Of a DNA stretch of 64,000 bases, positions 49,482-60,900 are shown in pieces; the first letter of the stretch is position 1; each line of letters begins with the position of its first letter. Made by a program: the position numbers and the translations under genes. The DNA comes from Hericium rajendrae (taxonomy: Eukaryota > Basidiomycota > Agaricomycetes > Russulales > Hericiaceae): the NCBI GenBank assembly GCA_033439255.1, contig CM065886.1, forward strand, positions 744,001 to 808,000. The letters run 5' to 3'. Under the pieces are notes generated by a model that was given only the letters and a program-made list of their open reading frames with translations, did no database searches and was not told where the DNA came from.

Positions 49482-51075
49482 CTTTGACGACAACGAGAAA
49501 TTGTCGAGACATATGTCAGGGGTGTGCTGTTGGCGATTTTGATGAACGTTCTATGCGCATCATGCTTATAAGCATAGACATACCTCCGGCATTCTATCTA
49601 ATGGCAACAAGCGTGACTGATTGTGATGAAGATGCGAAGGTTGGGAGTCTCGAACAGCTAGAAGGCGCGAACGGGATGGGATGGATAAAGGCAAAGGACA
49701 TCGAGGGATGGTTAATTGATACCTACGTCGTGTCTTTGTCCTCTCTTACGGCTGGTGCCGAAGCCTCGAGTCTTTGGTCGGGAGCGGAGGACTGAGAGGG
49801 CTTGGGGATAAAGGACTCGTCATTCATAGTCTACTGTTCAGGAATGTTCTCTGTTGTAGTGTATGTCTCTGAGAGGATGTGAATAGACATACCAACTGAT
49901 GTCACTCACCTTGTACTACCAATGCCTTCTCTCGAGTTCCAAGCAGTCTCGGACTTCCAACACATCCGAAGGACATTCCGAATCGAGCAACAACCTATGA
50001 TGGGACAGGACATACCAAAGAATTATTGCCATGCATGTTTCAGCCCTTTTCAGCCCTCTTCAGCTCTGCATCTGCGTCCATCATTGTGTCTCTAGAAATG
50101 CTGACCCTGAGTGCATGAGGCGCCTGAGGCCTGCTCGGCGCGTAATACTGAGCACTTAAGCGCCGAGATTCCTCTAATTCCTCTAAGTTCCTCAGGTTAC
50201 GAGCAGGCTGAGGCACGGAAGGTAGTAGCGCAGCGAGATAAGACTTTATTGGCAGGAGACAATTTCGATAAATCTAGAGAATAATAGACGAGCAGCGGGC
50301 TGTACTGTAGTAGAAATCCGCATCGAGATATTATCTGACGCATGATTAGCTTGAGTTCGAAAGGGAATCTGTCGCATCGGCATGGACTAAGCTCTCACAT
50401 TCTACGGGCGTAGGGAATAGCGTCGAAAGCATGTAACTATAAAGCCAAACTGGACTTCTCTGACGATGTGACTTGGTGGTATGCAAGTTAGTACTAGTGC
50501 AAGGTAAGGGAAGGTGCGGCAAGCGGAGGTTGCTGGAGCGGAGTCGACTCGTCGGACAGAGCTTGAATTCGAACGCGATTATCTTGCCCGTCGGCATGTA
50601 CTAAGGTCTTATATTTTACCAGCGAGAGGAATAGTATCAAAAGTATGTAGCTGCGAAGTCAGAATGTACTTTTCAGTCATTTGGAAGTGGTGGTATTCGA
50701 TTTGGTGAGAGGGGGTTGGACGCACTGTTTCCGGACGTTGTCGTGGCGGAGTCGAACGTCGTGAACGTAAAAAATCCTCCGCAAAAAGTGAAACACATCA
50801 GTAGGCCCTTAGACCCTCTACCTAAAGCCTAAAGGACCAGGACTGTTGGTTGTTCTGGGCGACTTGAGTCTTGTGGTACCCAAATCAAGCAATTTCCAAT
50901 TTCATTTACGGGCAAGATCTAGATCTGTCCGTTTGATCTGCCGGCGCCTGGCGGATTTCAAGCGTCTTCCAACAACCTTCCAAGTTGTAACTTTCCCACC
51001 ATCTGGTCAAAACGGAAGTAAGCTGACCGGGGCTCATGATCGTTATGCCTTACTCAGTGCTATCCAGGATGTATC
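49482..51075. other. Intergenic with a tandem duplication
   Basis: No recognised gene. A 104-codon plus frame at 49484-49795 has no family features. It contains the 212-bp-period duplication at 50349-50702. Confidence 0.5.
50349..50702. repeat. Imperfect tandem duplication, period 212 bp
   Basis: Copy A (50349 to about 50488; GCTTGAGTTCGAA ... GGGAATAGCGTCGAAAGCAT ... TGGTGGTAT) and copy B (50561-50702; GCTTGAATTCGAA ... AGGAATAGTATCAAAAGTAT ... TGGTGGTAT) align over about 140 bp at roughly 65-70% identity. Confidence 0.7.
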
Positions 51076-52387
51076 ATGATAACATTCACGTCGTTTCCGC
51101 CTCCGCGGTCTGATCTCCGGCAGAATGACGAGGTTGCGAAACACCACCCGGGCATAGAGGACGGCGTATACATGGACGTTGATGCGGACGACGACTCCGA
51201 GACAGGGTCATCGAAGCTAACATGTCCAGGCGAAATCATCACGTCGTCTCATGCTTACATGCGGTATGTGTTTTTATCACGCCGCGGTGCCAAGTATGAT
51301 TGAACTTGTCGTTTTAGTGGACACGGAACATACGTGGAAAACGAGGAAGTCATAGCATCTGTTGCTGGACTGGTCGAGCGTATCAACAAGCTTATCACGG
51401 TGCGAGCACTTAGGACAAGGTATGGGTTAATGCTGATCGGTAGATGATCCCTGTTTTTGATGACCTTTTAGATATAATCCGGAGGTCGGGGATCTTGTGG
51501 TTGGTAGAATAACGGAGGTACTGTCTCATTTATCACCCATGGCATCTGCCTTATGCCATAGGGCTCCGGTCTAATATGTGTGTGTCTAGGTACAAGCACG
51601 AAGATGAAAAGTTGACGCCAACGCTCGTCAAGACGCCGTCCTCATGCTATCATCCATGAACCTTCCTGGTGGGGTGCAGATATGTGAAGAATCAGTCTGC
51701 CGGGACTTCCGCCGTGTCTCTGACTGATATGTCCCCAGCGGCACAAACTGGAAAGCGACGAATTACAAATGCGGAACTTCTTCGAGGAGGGTGATATATT
51801 GGTAGCAGAAGTGCAAGCGTTTTTCGCAGACGGGGCCATGTCCCTTCACACACGGTCACTGAAGTACGGAAAGGTATGATGCGCCCGAGTTCTGTCATAT
51901 ATGTCCGCGGGTGTCTGAAAGCAATCCGCATAGTTACGGAATGGGCAGTTGGTCACCGTCCCGCCCATCCTCGTCCGTCGACTCAAGTCCCATTTTTACA
52001 CGCTTCCGTGCGGTGTCGATTTGATCCTTGGGCTCAATGGATATATTTGGGTAAGCAAGCATGTCAAGGAGAGCGAGCAGGAAGGAGAAGAGGGTTTCGA
52101 TGCGGAGGCTGTGTACTCTAACAAGAATGATGTGAGTCCTGCTCTGACAATTTGACTCGAACTGAATTTATTGAAACGAAACTGTTCAGGAAATCGATGA
52201 AGCCACTCGGACTGCAATATCCCGAGTGACAAACATACTCCTCGTCTTGGCTGCACATTCAACACCGCTGACAGATGCAATCCTGTTGGAGGTGTATGAA
52301 TGGGCCTTAGAGGTAAACGTTGATGTCAAGAGCTTGTTGCAAGAGGACATAGGCGATGCACTCGTAGCAGCTGTGACGACACGCTGA
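51076..52387 (+). CDS. RRP4: Exosome subunit RRP4 (EXOSC2), with a stop codon and a mutated splice donor
   Basis: The S1/KH cap subunit of the RNA exosome, which guides RNA into the core in nucleus and cytoplasm. In order: [20 protein letters not shown] (N-terminal domain), [37 protein letters not shown] and [20 protein letters not shown] (S1 domain), [59 protein letters not shown] (KH domain), and a C-terminal helix region ending VAAVTTR. The frame is conserved throughout, but the invariant Trp of RRWKV is TGA (51605-51607). The next intron starts with ATATGT, where the frame demands GTATGT after GTGCAG near 51680. Both changes are G to A in a GG context. Every other intron is canonical. This is either a very recent loss in one allele, an assembly error, or a codon recovered at the RNA level. 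Confidence 0.88.
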
Positions 52388-52439
52388 CCCCCCTGTCATT
52401 TAGAATACAGATAAAATGCCATAGGATGTATGTGCAAGT

Positions 52440-52917
52440 CTATTCCTCCTCGTAACTCGTCCCTTCGAAGCCATCTGCATCATCGTCCATCTCGTCATCG
52501 TCATTTTTGTCGTTCTCATTTTCATCATTCTCTTCGTCAGCATCGGCATCTTCTTCCTCCATTGTCGCATCCTCTTGTCCTTGTTGAGCGGGTTGGTGGT
52601 GATTTGCGGCCGGTCCTGGTCGACGGGCAGCAGGGTATCTAGCGCTAGGTCTTTCCATCTCTGTGTTCCATTGACGCCACCCCCTGCATATCCCATGTCT
52701 TCGAACAGTGCTCGAGATGTCGGGTCGTAAGGCATTCGGGGACGTGCGGCCGGGTGCTTGATGTTTGTGGGATTGCCATAGGGATATGAGGGGTGAACGT
52801 GCGAGGGAAGAACTGTGTTCGGAGGGTCAGATAGACGGCACGGCAGTGTGAATTAGACGTCGACGAATTGTCTGAATCATCTGGATTTGGTGGGATCATG
52901 CGCGAAGGAAGGTCCAT
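52440..52917 (-). CDS. Unknown protein with a very acidic C-terminal tail, frame uncertain
   Basis: From an ATG at 52917 the frame reads MDLPSRMIPPNPDDSDNSST. A second frame then carries the plausible core (HPAARPRMPYDPTSRALFED, MGYAGGGVNGTQRWKDLALD), and a third the acidic tail (ATMEEEDADADEENDENEND ending TSYEEE at 52440). Switching frames needs an intron or breaks that I cannot place near 52800 and 52580. The arrangement, a short N-terminus with a long acidic tail, resembles APC15-type anaphase-promoting-complex proteins, but this is a weak resemblance. It is convergent with RRP4, stops about 50 bp apart. Confidence 0.4.
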
Positions 52918-53628
52918 TTCTTCAAGAAAAAGGAGCAAGGTGAGAAATAGTTATGAAATAATGATATTTTCATACCATCATCGGAGAGGTCACCCTTCAA
53001 TATCCCCGTGTTCCGATAGTGTCCAAGACTTTCAAATCATTGGACGTCATATGAAGGTAGCAGAAAGTGAGATCCTATACCCGCAGTCGTGAATGTCTAC
53101 TCTCTGCATTTGTCGTCAAAACATACGGTCATATTGGCAAGTTACAGGTTGGGAACTATGAGATGTTGCGTAGCTAGCAGAGACTGGCGTTAAGTCAGGC
53201 AAGATTGAATCCAACACGTATTTGTTGACTTGCCGCAAAGTCGAGGCAAAGGCACAGAGAGAGGAGAGAGAAGCGTGGGAAAGACGCGTCGACGCGATGT
53301 TGTGAAGCTCACTTTGCACGACGCGCCGCCGGCGAACATCATCTGCTCACACCACAATCGGATCACACAATTAGGGTAGACAGAAACGTTTCAAACTACG
53401 AATTAGAGTACAATGCACAAGACGGTAAGACATAGATGGAATTCTGGACGAACGCCAGCAAAATCAAAGAGAAAGAACATTAAATCGGACAGATCAAGAA
53501 AGGGATGTAGAAGGTCGTGAAATGGCGTGATAAAAAAGAAGGAAATGTTTGACGAGCGAATTGAGGAATGCGTGCTATAAGCCAAGGCTCTTCAGAAAGA
53601 ATATGAAAACGAGAGATGATCACTGACG
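52918..53628. other. Intergenic, nothing recognised
   Basis: Upstream region of the acidic-tail gene and downstream region of the single-pass membrane protein. Short frames only. Confidence 0.5.
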
Positions 53629-54563
53629 TTACAGAAAGTCAACGCAGTCCATTGCCCTTAACGTCCCGAAGAACTCTGAAAGAAATGCTCTGCGACGTAA
53701 GGCAGCCCAGAAAGCGTCTTCAGGCAGGTTGAGATTGCCATGGGCCAGAAGAGCCCTCTCCTGCTCCAGGCGAGTCTTCATGTCTTGGACCATGGGCTGG
53801 ATGTCAGCGAGACAGTTACCTGCATCCTTGACGAAACATGCTGCATTGTGAAGGACGAGGTAGGTGGATCGGGGAAGGCGTGACTGATGAGTATCAATCT
53901 CCTGAAGTTTCAGACGCAGTGAACCGTCGAAAAGACTAAGCGCGCCATCCACGGATGGAATTGCACGCTCAAGGATAAAGGAAGTGTGTCGGAGAGATGG
54001 GGATATAGCATCCGTGAAGGAATGCATTGAAGATTGAATAACTGCGTCCGTGCTTGCATTGGTGAAAGACAGCTCCTGGCTCATGCAAGACGCCGATCCA
54101 CACTTCAAGACGCCCATCGACAGATGTGCAGAAGGAAACTGATCTTGCAGAGTTTCGTTGAGACTAAGATCGATCGTAAATGATCGCCATACATAGTTCT
54201 TGTGAATGCTTACTGAGCGACAGTGTCATTGATGTAGTGCCGGATAAAAAAGAGGCGGAATCGAAGCTCGAACGAGGCATAAGCTAACTGGTCCATGTCC
54301 TCAGCCAGCGTCCCTCCGGCAGCAACGGGGACGGTGCGAATATCCCCCATGAGGCGCCCTAAGCGAGCTGAGGATGCGCGTTCGCAGGGCGAATCCAGGA
54401 CTTTCTCCAAACAATCACGAGTGCAGCCGCCGAGACTCTGACGATTACCAGCTCAGCTGAGATCCACACTGAGAGGATAACTACATACCTCGCGCAAGGA
54501 CGAGAAAACCCAAGCAATTGGAATGACGCCAAAAACGATGAAGAGCGTAAAAGATGGAGTCAT
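53629..54563 (-). CDS. Unknown single-pass membrane or secreted protein
   Basis: Three exons, complement(53629..54163, 54214..54437, 54489..54563), joined by canonical introns of 50-51 nt, giving 277 aa in an unbroken frame. The start MTPSFTLFIVFGVIPIAWVF is a strong signal peptide or membrane anchor. The rest is helical and Cys-containing (LGGCTRDCLEKVLDSPCERA, CGSASCMSQEL, DAGNCLADIQPMVQDMKTRL). Several Cys residues and the leader suggest the chain lies in the secretory lumen or outside the cell. I do not recognise the family. The splice phases and length make it a confident gene call with unknown function. Confidence 0.7.
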
Positions 54564-54921
54564 GTCGAGATCTGCGTCCCGAGGGAATAGAGGGCAGGAG
54601 GGGAGGAATAACGGACTGAGTGAACCTCGGGTGCATCTCCTTTTGATAGATAATAGACAAAGGGAAGGACAACGTGTTTGAGTGCAGGTCAAGATGCAAG
54701 ATTATCTTGGAACAATGCAAGCAAGATCGTTTCGGTTCCGTGGGGCCACTTCGCTTCCGTCCGGGTGTGTGTGACCATAACGATCCGATGTCACAGGTCA
54801 CACACAATCGGGAAGCTGACACGTTGCTGCCGCTCATGTCGTCTTACAACTACTCGAGTGCAGCGCTCAGCCCTTGTCTCTGCTACACTGTCCCCAACTC
54901 GGAGCTGCTCGATGGCGTTGA

Positions 54922-54988
54922 GCAGATGCCTGGCTCGGTTAAACCTTACGGCCGCAAGGCCGTAGGTGGGACCTTTTAAAGCATCTGC
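54922..54988. repeat. Hairpin unit 1 (copy of a 130-bp tandem pair)
   Basis: The outer arms GCAGATGC and GCATCTGC pair perfectly. An inner stem TTACGGCC / GGCCGTAG closes a GCAA loop. The unit belongs to a direct repeat with 54946 matching 55076 (period 130 bp). Confidence 0.7.
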
Positions 54989-55052
54989 TTAACGCACTGC
55001 CCAGCTATCTACCGGAATTCTTCGCTAGCTAGAGCTGCTTGGTGGCGTTGAA

Positions 55053-55117
55053 CAGATGCTGGGCTTGGTTAAATTCTACAGTCACAAGGCTGTAGGCGGT
55101 ACCGTGTAAAGCATCTG
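55053..55117. repeat. Hairpin unit 2 (copy of a 130-bp tandem pair)
   Basis: The outer arms CAGATGC and GCATCTG pair perfectly. The inner stem CTACAGTC / GGCTGTAG closes an ACAA loop. Compared with unit 1, one G-C pair is A-T and two other pairs change to or from G-T, so the stem is kept. Confidence 0.7.
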
Positions 55118-55135
55118 CTTCACTCACTGTCTACA

Positions 55136-55171
55136 GGCGGACAGGCGGGCAGGCAGGCAGGCAGGCAGGCA
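55136..55171. repeat. GGCA microsatellite
   Basis: About seven GGCA/GGCG units in a row, directly after hairpin unit 2. Confidence 0.85.
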
Positions 55172-55264
55172 TATACCTCATCCTCTCTTCACCGCGCTCA
55201 TTGGTCTTTAAGCTAGCAATCCTAATGTTATGTCATTATGGCATCATCCCCTCACTTGTCACCG

Positions 55265-56679
55265 CTATGCGCCTCAGGGACATCAGGGACACTGCAAGTG
55301 ATCGTCCAAAAACATCTTCAAGAGGCTTGGCTGATCTTCGACGCCTCTCAGCGTGGCCGATCTTCGACGCCTCTCATCTGTGGGACATGCCGAGGCCAAT
55401 TCTCCGGGTGTCAGCTGCCGGAAGTGAATCTGCGGTCAGTACTCTCATCGACTGCTCTTTGTTACTGGCTCGAGCACGGCATATATCTGGTCGCTCTGGG
55501 ATTCCCGTTCTCTCCACCTCCTACCCTCGCGTTGTCCCCACACTGACTTTGCCGATATGCACACCCGTAATCAGACACGTCAACTGTCTATCCAGGTGAA
55601 CTTCATATTTCCTGCGGGAAGGTCGTTTCCACTTAATTGATGCATATGTAGGCTGCCCTCAGTGCCACCCCAAAGCCGTTCCGCAGACTCCTGACTGTTG
55701 GAGCAGTGAACGAGCTTGTTTCGCTCTGCAATCACAACGAGGCAGTTGCTCTTGCCATAACAGCAGTCATCATAGACATTCCGACCCAGGATGCCGTGTC
55801 ATCTCTGCCCGTCATTCGCGAGCTCCTTTGTCATGCAAAATTCATCGCGACACTTTCACTTCCCATGTCCATCCGCGCCCAACGTATCCTCCCATCTGTC
55901 ACTCAATTTGAGCATTTGACGACTTTCCATACGACACTGCCTCATAATGTTCTGGGTCGCTTTCTTTGTGCACATCCCCATGTCATCGAGCTGGACCTGG
56001 GGCCATGTGGTAGGAGCCGCTGCTCGCTGGACGGTGTCACCCTTCCATCTCTCGAGGACCTAGCTTGTCCTTCGGGATGTGCACGAGGTCTCATCCATGG
56101 GAGTCCTGTCCGGAGACTGACGGCCACATACCAGGGCCCACGTGATGTTGCTATGCCCGCGTCAGTGGTGTTCGATGATGGCCCACTTAACACTTCCCTG
56201 GACATCTCTGTCATGCACATCAGCTTCGAGCCCTCCGACAGGGATTGTTTAAAGCGTCTGGCCACGGGCGCTCCTTTCCTAGTTGAGCTTTACTTGGAGG
56301 AGAGCAAGTTCTCCCGGCAGGTAAGTACACTCTTCTCTGCAGTATGCCTTGCTCATGAAATATCTTATCATAGAAGCATTTCCTTGGTGGCCAGGTCTGG
56401 CACCAAGTTGAATCCTGGACGGATCAGCTGCATTTCCTGCCAAAACTGCGAACTTTGTATATCAAAATCAAGGGCTCGCTTTCTTATCGCGATGAAGATG
56501 CGAAGGTGGTGAGTTGGCTGCTGCCTCATCCATTGGATGCCTATGGTTCCTGCCGCCTTGCGTATGTGAGGATTTGGACGGAGTATGAAGCTGCAGGTGG
56601 AGGCTCCATCAGAGAATGGGCTTTCGCTGGAGGTAACTGGAAGAAACGGTATCTTTCTATTGAGGATGGGGCATTTTGA
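55265..56679 (+). CDS. LRR-like (F-box-type) protein, N-terminus uncertain
   Basis: The well-supported part is two exons, 55652-56320 and 56374-56679, with a canonical 53-nt intron. They encode leucine-rich segments (LLCHAKFIATLSLPMSI, VIELDLGPC, LPSLEDLACPSG, FLVELYLEESKF, LPKLRTLYIKIKG) and end FAGGNWKKRYLSIEDGAF. The style and spacing match the many Agaricomycete F-box/LRR-like proteins. No F-box was recognised in the preceding frame (from about 55265, MRLRDIRDTAS...), which joins only if an intron covers about 55596-55651. It is either an unusual family member or one that has lost its N-terminus. If functional it would be a substrate adaptor of SCF ubiquitin ligases, which is inference only. 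Confidence 0.55.
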
Positions 56680-57371
56680 ACGCTGTGAGTCGTCTTTCAC
56701 ATGATACCTTCTGCAGTTTCTGTTTCGAATATCTACGTACTTGATCTTTCGTTCTCTGAATATATGTGTAATGCGCCTACCAATTCTATCTCAGTTGTAT
56801 CATTCTGCTATCAAGTGACTCGAGACTTCGAGAGTATCTCAGGAGGCAAATAACGGTGTCAAGAAGATACTCAACCCATGTTCTCAAAGTCGGTGGCTCG
56901 CCCTTCACCGCACATGCTATTTGGCAGGCGCAGATCCGGCGTTTATGCCGCCGCCGCTGTCCAGGCGGTGATCTCGAGGCTGTGAGTGTAGTCCATGAGG
57001 CTTGCATTAAAAACTGTAGGAACCGTTGACAGATTGTTTCTTAGGTTTGCCGTTTTCTATCAAACTCGTCGGGCTCCTTCTAAGCTTCTAAGTACTGTTG
57101 TCGCGGACTGTTGTCGCAGACTGTTGTCGCGGACTGTTGTCACAGACAATGTCGGCATTGCCCCACGCAGTCGACAACTTCTTCCGTAAGTTCGCCGTTT
57201 CCTGATTGAGTTCGGTTTAATATCTGTTATCCGGTCTTTCAGTTGTCGCGGACATGTCAGCATCGCGTCCCAGCTACGACGGCGTCCCGTTGGCCTATAT
57301 GAAGTCGGGCCATTAGCTGTGAGTTCTTCACTTTCGCCTAACCCTCCTGCTATTCTACTTATTAGGAAGCA
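56680..57371. other. Spacer upstream of the H3-variant gene, with a minisatellite and uORF
   Basis: It holds a 4 x 13-bp repeat (57094-57145) and a 20-codon open frame (57254-57316, MSASRPSYDGVPLAYMKSGH). An intron-like stretch (gtgagt ... ttattag) ends six bases before the H3 start codon. The last two probably form the H3 5' leader. Confidence 0.5.
57094..57145. repeat. 4 x 13-bp tandem repeat
   Basis: The unit is ACTGTTGTCGCGG, with alternating GG and AG at the last two bases. The fourth unit has CACAG. Confidence 0.8.
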
Positions 57372-57977
57372 ATGGCGCGCACCAAGCAGAATGCCCGCAA
57401 ATCTACTGGTGGTCAGTGATTGTTTGCAGTGCGGCCCAGCCGTTCTTTCAGTCTGATGCACTTTTGTCATTAGGCAAGGCACCCCGTAAAAATATCGCTG
57501 CGATAACAGCCAGCAACTTTCATGATCCCAGAAGGGTACGCCCCTTATTGTGTTGCATTTGTTTTTGATTGACTGATGTACCGGAATTCAAGGCCGATTA
57601 CAAGGGGCCTGCTCCCATACCTGTGAAAAGGTCTCATCGTTTCCGCCCGGGCACAGTGGCCCTTCGTGAAATCCGTCGCTACCAAAAGTCGACGGAGCTG
57701 CTCATCCGCAAGCTCCCTTTCCAGCGCCTCGTTCGTGAGATTGCATACGACATCAAGGTGTGTTTCCTTCCGTTATCTATCTCTCCTCACTCACCTTCGT
57801 TGACAGCCCGACGTGCGCTTCCAGTCGTCGGCTGTCATGGCCCTTCAGGAGGCTGCTGAGGCCTACCTCATCTCTCTCTTCGAGGACACCAACCTTGCTG
57901 CCATCCACGCGAAGCGCGTCACCATCCAGCAGAAGGATCTTGCACTCGCGAGGAGGCTTCGTGGCGCGCATTTGTAG
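57372..57977 (+). CDS. Divergent histone H3 variant
   Basis: Four exons (57372-57411, 57474-57535, 57605 or 57593-57757, 57807-57977) encode about 141-145 aa; canonical H3 has 135. The tail starts [20 protein letters not shown], keeping K4, K9, S10, K14 and K18 but with Asn for T6. The K23-K27-S28 part is replaced by [14 protein letters not shown] and an extra Pro-rich piece before [11 protein letters not shown]. The histone fold is near canonical ([60 protein letters not shown]) with substitutions EIAYDIK and TIQQKD and the end RGAHL in place of RGERS-type. Loop 1 is not extended, so it is not a usual CENP-A. It should package chromatin but cannot carry K27 methylation or the K27/S28 switch. 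A 5' leader with an intron and a short upstream ORF is likely. Confidence 0.85.
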
Positions 57978-60900
57978 ACTTACGCCACAAATTTCATCAT
58001 CGTTTATCCGCAGTGTAATAGTTCGGGTGTAGCATCGAGGTGATTCTTCTTCATACGCTGTCCTGTACGACCTTTCAATTCATTTAATGTTCTTTCGGCT
58101 TCCTCGGCCTCCGACTATGATCTCCCTCTCAGTCATGAGAGAGATGTGAAATTCCATTGTAGACCAGATACATAAGTAGATAATTAGTACAGTAGTTAGG
58201 CAGTCTTTTCTGAATCCAGGAGTTACAACAGTTCTATCGTCTGACTTAAAGATTCTATAGGCTCGTGCGGCTTGTGGTGCGCCCCATGCTCCTCAAGTGT
58301 CCCGTCCCACTTACGTGTCCCGTCTCGCTGCCATGTTCGACTCGACTTCCTGCACCACCGGTGCCTAGTGGAATGAGTTAGATGGGAGTCAGGCGCGTCC
58401 CGTCCTGCTGAAGTGTCCCATGTCCCGCTCAAGCGTTCCGATCACGCGTGGAGAGTCGCGATATTGTAAGGAGCTCAAATCTGTCCTAAATTACACCAGT
58501 ATCTGCAGGTAGAGTCTTTCGATAGTCCTGTACTCGATCATAGGCTCAGACTTCCTTAGTCAATTCTCGCACTGGCATTATTCGAGGATTTCTGACGGGC
58601 GCCAATAACCTGCGCATCATGTCATCATCGAATCGCTCGAGCCAGGTCGCCGCCGCTTTTGTGCTCGTACTTTCGCCTCGACTCTCCTTCATCTTCCCCT
58701 CTCTCGCTCGCTTTGTCTTTCGAATCTGTGAGTGATTCCGTATATCTTCGAAAGCCACTGGCTGTACGATTTAGGTCTCGCCGTCATTCCCTTCCCTCGC
58801 TCCACGTCGCCTTCTACCAGGTATCGTCTGCAGGGAACGAGCTTCACACGTCGTGCGCTCAGACCCTGCATACTCCACCTTCAATCCCTCATTATCCCTT
58901 CTATCGCTCCTTCAGGTGTTCATGGCCATCCTCCGGCGGGGAAAGCAGGATAGATTGAGCATTTAGTTCGAATGCTTTGAGAAGGTGCGCAAACGCGTGT
59001 CTCTAGCACCACCTAGCACCTCATGATGGTCGCGCGAAGGCGGTGGGCGCGGCGGGTTTGCGGTGGTACCATGAAAAGGCGCTGTGAAGAGATTCATCCC
59101 GCCGTTGATGGCGGCACCCATAACGATACACGGAGTAAGTCGTATCTGCTTCTCGGCGCGCACCATCTCATAATGTATACAGGACCACGGCAAAAAATCC
59201 AGGGAGATGTCCAGCAAAAAGATTATCAGGTGAGTGCCTGCATCTCATTGCCTCCGCACAACTGACAACATATTACGGAATCGGGGCCATGTTGGAAAAG
59301 AAATACAACTGGGGTCCAGAGACGTTCGCGACGGCATAGAGATGTTATGATATTGGTGCTTGATATATAATGTCCGTCATTTAGTTGCTTTGTCTGCTCT
59401 TGCACCCTTGCTTTGTTCATTCTTGCATGCTCGTTTCGTTCGTTATCACTCATTGTCTTTGGCACACCGTAATACGTAGTCTGAAATTTCTGTAATGCGT
59501 GTTTACTATAGGGCCATCATTTCATCCACTCCCGTCTGCTCCCTCTCGTCCGTCGTCACCTTCAACGCCTCATCTCGGTCTCGGCCTGACTCTGGGGCCT
59601 CATCCTCTGTGTTGTCAACAGCCACCTCCACCTCGCACTCCTCACCCACGACAGCGCGGATTTATTATCGACGTGTGGATTATCGACGTGTGGACGTACG
59701 AGGACGAGTGTTCTGTGCTATCCGAGTACTAGCGGAGTCCAAGATGGCCCACAACCAGCTCGCCTGATGATATGCGCCGTTCCTGCAAAATGTGCGTCAT
59801 CCACCGATCGAAACCATCTTCAGAAGAAAGCTCAGTGTTGCATGAAGTACGTACGACTACTCAGCGAACGTGTCGGTTCGCGCGCCCACCCGTATCAGCG
59901 AAAGCCTATTTGCAGATGGCCCGCGTGCGGCCATAGCGATCGAATATTGAACCTTCCGCACGCTAGGCGGGATACGACATGCAAAGCACCGACTGATCGC
60001 CTGCTGTAACCTGTTTGACATTGTCATGCCGCATTTAAGACGGACGCATAGCGACACTAGATCATGTCTGCCAAGCAGTACCATATCGCCATCGCCCATC
60101 GATAGAGAAGGTGAAGACACAGATGCGGGAAGTCGAATCCACTGCGGAGGGCGTGCGCGCCTCGACGCGCTCATACTTGGCATCCAGAAGCCTGACCACA
60201 GCTAAGATAGCAAGACGCCCGCAATTCCGTCACCGGTAGCGATATGAAGCTGACGAACGCTATCAGCACTCACTTCAGAAGGATATCGCCGACAGGTAAT
60301 TTATGGATGTTCGCGTTGTGAACGTGCATCTACTGCTTGTGGTCGCTAGCCTATGCACATTCGAAGAACTCGTCGAGAGCCGTAAGAGGCTGGGGCTGGT
60401 GGGTTCTGGGCTGGGTCAGACGCGTGAATGGTTGTGATAGATACACACCGGGATAGTGTCATGCATGTCTTAGAGTAGTACTGAAACATGAAGCTCTTCA
60501 AGAGCAAATCTATGCGAGGTTGAGCAGCCCGCGGCGGACCAACGCGCGTCGGTGGATGGAATTTCGGACGCCAGGTTGCCGGCGCTCAATGCTTGTGTGA
60601 TACCCACGTCCTTTAGGATTACCCGTCACGGATTCCTGTCTCCGATCGGGTCCGATCGGGCACGGACGGACAGTTCTGACCATTCAGATTTGGACAATCC
60701 AAACAAAGACACTTCTAGTTCCCGAACGCCCTCCCAGGTAGCGGGTGCTCTGCACGGCCCTTGTGATTCTTAGCAAGAACACTCCAGCCGACGCGAGGCA
60801 GCGCTTCCATGGCCCAGGGACGTCTTCAGACATCTTTGGACTTCCGAAGGCCCGCAGGTATGTTCAGTCATGAAGGGCTTCAAGGCTTCCAAAGGAGCGC

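Larger units (their letters stand above)
54564..55264. other. Intergenic with paired hairpin repeats and a microsatellite
   Basis: Contains the two hairpin units (54901-55000 and 55031-55130) and a GGCA microsatellite. No gene frame is supported. Confidence 0.5.

Noticed and set aside
58290-58430. Recurring GTGTCCCGT words suggesting another transposon end
   Set aside because: No inverted partner or target duplication was found nearby.
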